Source of the DNA: Drosophila miranda
Lineage: Eukaryota > Arthropoda > Insecta > Diptera > Drosophilidae
NCBI RefSeq assembly: GCF_003369915.1
Contig: NC_046676.1
Coordinates: forward strand, 21,310,001 to 21,374,000
Length of the DNA: 64,000 nucleotides
Direction: 5' to 3'
Shown: positions 60,044-64,000 of the stretch, piece after piece
Layout: the number at the start of each line of letters is the position of its first letter
Numbering within the stretch: the first letter of the stretch is position 1
The notes under the pieces: generated by a model
Told to the model about the DNA's origin: nothing
Seen by the model: the letters and a program-made list of their open reading frames with translations, nothing else
The model's database searches: none
Program-made: the position numbers and the translations under genes

Positions 60044-60549
60044 CTAGCCAGCTGTTGATTTCAAGGCATTGGGACTGAGGAATTGTGGCAGCTGGGTCGG
60101 CGGTGTGGGCGGGCCCTTGCCGTAAGTATATTTGGCCACGTAACCATTGGCACCTGCCTGGTAGGTGACCACCAGCGAAGTGCCCTGCTCTTGGAATGGC
60201 TGATTAATCACACCCTGGACTTGCAGCTGCCCCGGAGCAATCTCCTTCACGGACTCCTGGCGGATAGTGCCATCCGGGTGCTGGATGCTATGGAAGCCAG
60301 GAAAAAAGGATGGGATGGATCAATCAACATCAATTATCGACCAATTAGTGGTACCTGAGGTAGTATGTGTTATCGAGGGGCTCGAGCTGGAAGCCGGGAA
60401 TGCGAATTTGCGGCACTAGTGTTGGGGGCGCCGATGCCGCCAGGTGCAATAGGAGCATCACAAAGAGCTACGGAAAATATGTGAGTCAGCGCAAAGCGGA
60501 TCTTGGCGACTTATTTGGCCTTACTCACATCGCATAATCTACGAGACAT
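60044..60549 (-). CDS. Small secreted cuticle-like protein B (tandem paralogue)
   Basis: Exons 60549-60529 (21 nt), 60467-60355 and 60287-60044; also 125 codons, with the same intron phases (0, then 2) as its neighbour. Signal peptide LFVMLLLHLAASA. The mature part shares FQLEP-DN-Y-L, the EIAPG turn, the Y-AG-NGYVAKY-YG core and the same LKSTAG ending, so the pair arose by tandem duplication. Loop residues differ freely, for example QPFQEQGTSLVV versus QTFPDQGLGLEV. Poly(A) signal within ~20 bp of the stop. No TATA box is certain; an ACAGTTTATA initiator-like site is near 60580. Confidence 0.7.
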
Positions 60550-61470
60550 GATGGCCTATCTATGGTTGACTATAAACTGTCTAGCCGTCGACCCTCAACC
60601 CATCTTTAAGCCCAAAATCACAGCCGGTATAATTAAGAGGGAAACAAGTTTTGATTTTGAATGCAGATAGAAAAAAATCACACCGCACACTTATCCACCT
60701 ACAAAAAGGTAGAGTCGTGAATGGATGGATTCCCATGCTATTAGGGGTTACAATTTGTTAAATAAGATTACAATCAATCGAGTAAATCGAATAAAACCAG
60801 TTACGACCATTTGCTAGCCTTCGATATGACAATTCACTTTATTCAAACCAATTTGCAACATCATCTAAGTACGAGTACTCCGCCAAAAAGCTTGAGTCAA
60901 GGTAGATTCCACCGTTTATCGAAGGGAATTCCCAGCATATTCCATATACTATATGTTTGTACGTGTGACAGCCAAAAGGGGGAATTTCGAGAATCTTTTA
61001 CGTTTCCAGGGCTTCGACCAGAGATAGATTATCCCTCAAATTATAAACAAATAAAAAGTGCATTCATTTCAATGGGAAAATATGCCGTCTGAGTCCTTGA
61101 CATTCAACAATACACATTTTACCTATCTTATCAATATCGATTAGTTTTCTCGGCTTGTTGGGGCCTTCCTAAGGCATTTGTGTATGCGCATGCCGGGGCG
61201 TGGGTGTGTGTAGGCGGTAGCTCAAAACAAACACTAAAATGCCACCACATACACAAAAATGCCGCCCACACACAGATACACCCACGCAGGTCAAGTTTTT
61301 CATTTGGCTTGCAAACTTTATTCATTTACTCACTTAGAGCCCATTTCGAATTGCACTTTGTCGTCCTCGGTGTTTGGTTTAATTTTAATATCTTTTATCC
61401 ATGTTCACTTTTATCTTATTTTGCGCCTTGCAGGTGCATTCCAGTCAGTGTGACCGCGGATTTATCGTTA
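60550..61470. other. Intergenic, nothing recognised
   Basis: Promoter side of cuticle-like gene B, then AT-rich DNA with a CACACA-rich stretch at 61230-61290. Frames here (e.g. 61180-61536) lack coding features. Confidence 0.4.
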
Positions 61471-61474
61471 AAAT

Positions 61475-61740
61475 ATACCGTCCGACCGTCAGAAATATAC
61501 CAAAATATACGGTCGCATTTAAAAAATATACCGTGAATATACTGACGAATTGAAGTTCTTTTTACATATTCCTCGTTTTTTATCTTCCGTGGAATATAAC
61601 TAATTAAATATAACCCTCAGCGCTGCCTACATAATTTTATCTTATTAATGCATCAATTTTCTACACAATTGGTTAGTTTTTAGTCCTTGCTTTTATTGTA
61701 TTTATTCTAAAAAAAGGTTTAAACGAAAAAGTTCAACAAA
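61475..61740 (+). repeat. Dispersed ATATACC-type repeat, copy 3
   Basis: GACCGTCAGAAATATACCAA, further ATATACCG units, CTCGTTTTTTATCTTCCGTG, the GCTGCCTACATAATTTTATC block and TTTTTAGTCCTTGCTTTTAT, in the same order as the copies at 9038 and 45975. The last block is shared with 20380-20400. Confidence 0.75.
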
Positions 61741-62039
61741 AAAAGAGTCGCAATGTTGCTGGTATTTGAAGACATGATGTGTGTATATGCCTTTGTGCAC
61801 CCTATTTCGTCAATTTTATATGAAGAGGAAGCGTGATTTATAAAGACCTTTTCTCAAATTGATATGTTTTTGACTTATTCATGTGTATTTTTAGTATCTT
61901 GTATATATTTATCTCGAGTCTGATACCTACGGAGCCTGGGATGACAAACATTTTCTCAATTCTATAACATCCATTTCCCCCAGGGTATGTGTGCATGGAA
62001 TGGGACTCGTTGTTGTGAACCGGCTATTACAGATTCTAC

Positions 62040-62576
62040 CCGATTCAAATAAATACCAAAATATACGGTCTCATTCAAAAAACGAAAGGGATAGTCGCTC
62101 ATATTATTCAATTTTTATTTCCGTTGAATAATTCTGGCTAACTAAAACCCTTATTTCTGCCCACACAATTTTAGGCCATTGATGAATAAATTTTCTACAA
62201 GATTGGCTAGTTTTTAGTGCTTGTTACAGTCGCAATGTTCTCACGTAAAGATTTGCTGGTATTTGCAGAATTGTTGCTAGTCAACCGGAGTATAGCCATT
62301 TGTATATCCTATTTTGTTTATATATCTAAGCTGTTTTGAAAAGTAATTAGTCATATCTTGTTCACAGAATGAAATATTTTTACATATTGATTTTAATCTC
62401 CCTGTATTATTTATTCCGCTGGATTTCATTCATATACATGTCACTTATTCACTTTCCAACAATTCCACTTTGGCGCGCAGCTCTAGCTATTAGCAATAGT
62501 CTGTTAGACATGGACTTTCATCGCTACAGTTTGAAAATGATACGGTATATTTCGGTATATTTCTGAGTGTCTGACC
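62040..62576. repeat. ATATACC-type repeat, copy 4, with inverted terminal-like end
   Basis: Starts with ATACCAAAATATACGGTCTC and carries the same body (TATTTCCGTTGAAT, CTGCCCACACAATTTTA, GGCTAGTTTTTAGTGCTTG). At 62536-62576 the opening motif recurs in reverse orientation (GATACGGTATATTTCGGTAT...). The unit may therefore be a TIR element of about 540 bp. Confidence 0.55.
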
Positions 62577-62582
62577 GTACAC

Positions 62583-62937
62583 CAGTGCTGCCATTTTAGC
62601 TTATTTTAAGCTAGATTTGGCTTTTTTTTAAACAAAATAGCTTGAAAACTAATTAAAAAACATCTAGCTTGAAATCTATCTTATTTAAAGGTTAATAAAA
62701 AAGCTATTTTGGCTTAAAATAATTTAGTACAATCAAATTTCTGTTTTTTGATTTTATTGTAAGATATGTTAATTTTTAAAGAGAAATCGGACAAAAATAA
62801 AATTCAATTATCCATTATTTTGATGTGTTTTTTTATGGTTAGCTTATTTTTAAACTTTTTTTTTATTATTTAGTTTATTCTAGCTTATTGTTTTCTTCTA
62901 TCTAGCTTATCGTGACTCTCAAAATCTGGCAACACTG
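62583..62937. mobile_element. 355-bp hAT-type MITE with perfect 8-bp target duplication
   Basis: Inverted ends CAGTGCTGCCA.../...TGGCAACACTG are flanked by CCGTACAC on both sides (62575-62582 and 62938-62945). The interior is AT-rich and made of many TAGCTTATTTT-like units in both orientations. No ORF. It is inserted just upstream of a Motif-1 promoter. Confidence 0.88.
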
Positions 62938-62945
62938 CCGTACAC

Positions 62946-63071
62946 TAGGTCGTTAAATCCACGGTCACACCATTTTAAAAATGGCCGTCAGAGTGTGAAG
63001 TGTATACATTTTTTCGTGTTCCGTGTTTTCGCTTAATTTGATCATTTATTTAAATGTTTTTGTGAATTTTG
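62946..63071 (+). promoter_or_regulatory. Promoter and probable first exon of a gene leaving the window
   Basis: A GGTCACACC Motif-1-like element at 62963-62971, then a TSS-like GCCGTCAGAGTG and leader sequence ending in a donor TTG|GTGAGT (exon end 63071). Orientation is inferred from the Motif-1/donor order. No coding exon of this gene is inside the window. Confidence 0.45.
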
Positions 63072-64000
63072 GTGAGTTAAAAGGCTTTACAAATGCCTTT
63101 CAAATGCGTGTAGTGAAAAGAAGGTACAAATTTAGTGGGAGGATGGCTAGGAAAAGTGTTTAAAGCAGGCGACATACAAATCAAACCTAATCCCAACCCC
63201 CGCACAGCGTCCCGTCCTGTTCGTACACACCCAGAGAGACGCAAAGGCATATAAAAGCAACAAACAGGTTTTTATTGTGTACAGACGTGTGTTTTTTCCT
63301 CCTCTCTATAATTTATGCGCATGCAACAACAACGCATACACATATAAACAAAACCCAACATGAAGCTGAAGCTGAAGCAAGCATAAAAAACAAGTAATAC
63401 AAGAAAATAAATCGTAGTGGTGTGCATGTGCATGTGTGTGTGTGTGCGTGTGTATGCCGTTTCGTGTGTGAGTAAACGCTGTAAACAGCAGCAACAGCAA
63501 CCAAAGTGGTAAAGTGGTAAAGTCGGTGGCTTGCTCGACTCGCTCCACTCGCTTGGCCAAGAAGTGACGCGACGGCTCTATGCTACGCTCTTATAGCTAC
63601 AGGTGAATTGGACTTGTTTTCCGAGGCGCTGTTCTGTGCTTCGCTTCGAGGCGGTGGCCAGCAATTATGGCAAAGTGTGTGTTTGTGCCTGTGTTTGTGT
63701 GTCTAAGCTAAGAACTGTAAAACGAGTTTGATGTCCAAAAAAATCTAATAAATTAACAGCATAATCAATTTATAGTGCGCCGCAGCGACACATTGACAAC
63801 TGTAAAACTGTAAAAAGGTGGCTAAGCCAAGCCAACGGTAAAGCAGCAGCACCCAGTCTCCATCTCTCTCCCCATATTTCTATCTCTCTCTCCCAAATGC
63901 GTTGCAAGTCAAGTGTCAAAACCCAAAGTGGAAGTGGAACGCGTCCCACTTAACCCCACAGTGCAAGCTGTCCAAATTGTTTGCTGTTTGATTAGGAGAG
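63072..64000 (+). other. Right edge: probable intron or 5' leader, no coding sequence
   Basis: Leader-like, CA- and AG-rich DNA with a (TG)n stretch at 63430-63455. A TATAAAAG box at 63251-63258 could mark a second promoter. No protein frame is convincing. Confidence 0.4.

Overview
The window reads as euchromatic DNA from a Drosophila of the obscura group. It has short GT-AG introns, DRE and Motif-1 promoter signals, many microsatellites, and a (GTCY)n-bearing mini-me/DINE-1-type element of the kind I associate with D. pseudoobscura and its relatives. From memory, the recognisable genes have D. melanogaster orthologues on 2R (Muller C), including a snoRNA cluster known there from 54E. Species and arm are inference. 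Gene models were spliced by hand: each uses GT-AG junctions and closes in frame, and most also match the known protein family.

Layout, left to right. 1-455: 5' end of Spt-I (-). 1964-8735: ten-exon hnRNP U/SAF-A-like gene (-). 10463-12054: four-pass claudin/stargazin-like protein (-). 15487-16873: ataxin-10 homologue (-), divergent from Snx16 (+, 17064-18420) across a promoter with two DREs. Snx16 converges on Dlish (-, 18683-19930). 20880-21752: probable small Cys-rich gene (+). About 22-35.7 kb: noncoding, with possible 5' exons for the FAM13 homologue (+, coding 35746-40560), whose last coding intron holds a mini-me/DINE-1-like element.

41.8-44.9 kb (-): a noncoding snoRNA host gene with 13 exons and 12 introns. 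Each intron carries exactly one box C/D snoRNA (6 U31-like, 3 U27-like, 3 snR38-like), 70-103 nt upstream of its 3' splice site. A 1064-bp hAT element with a perfect 8-bp target duplication lies immediately upstream. Then come rdgBbeta (+, 46748-48733, needing an 8-nt microexon), an LRR membrane protein (+, 49901-54255), HPS4 (-, 55528-58388) and two tandem cuticle-like secreted proteins (-, 59292-60549). The right end holds a dispersed ATATACC-repeat family, a 355-bp hAT MITE and the promoter of a gene that runs off the edge.

No shared pathway links these genes; they are ordinary neighbours. The most structured locus is the snoRNA host gene. The most unexpected details are the 8-nt microexon, the hAT element abutting the host-gene start, and the repeat families lying close to promoters.
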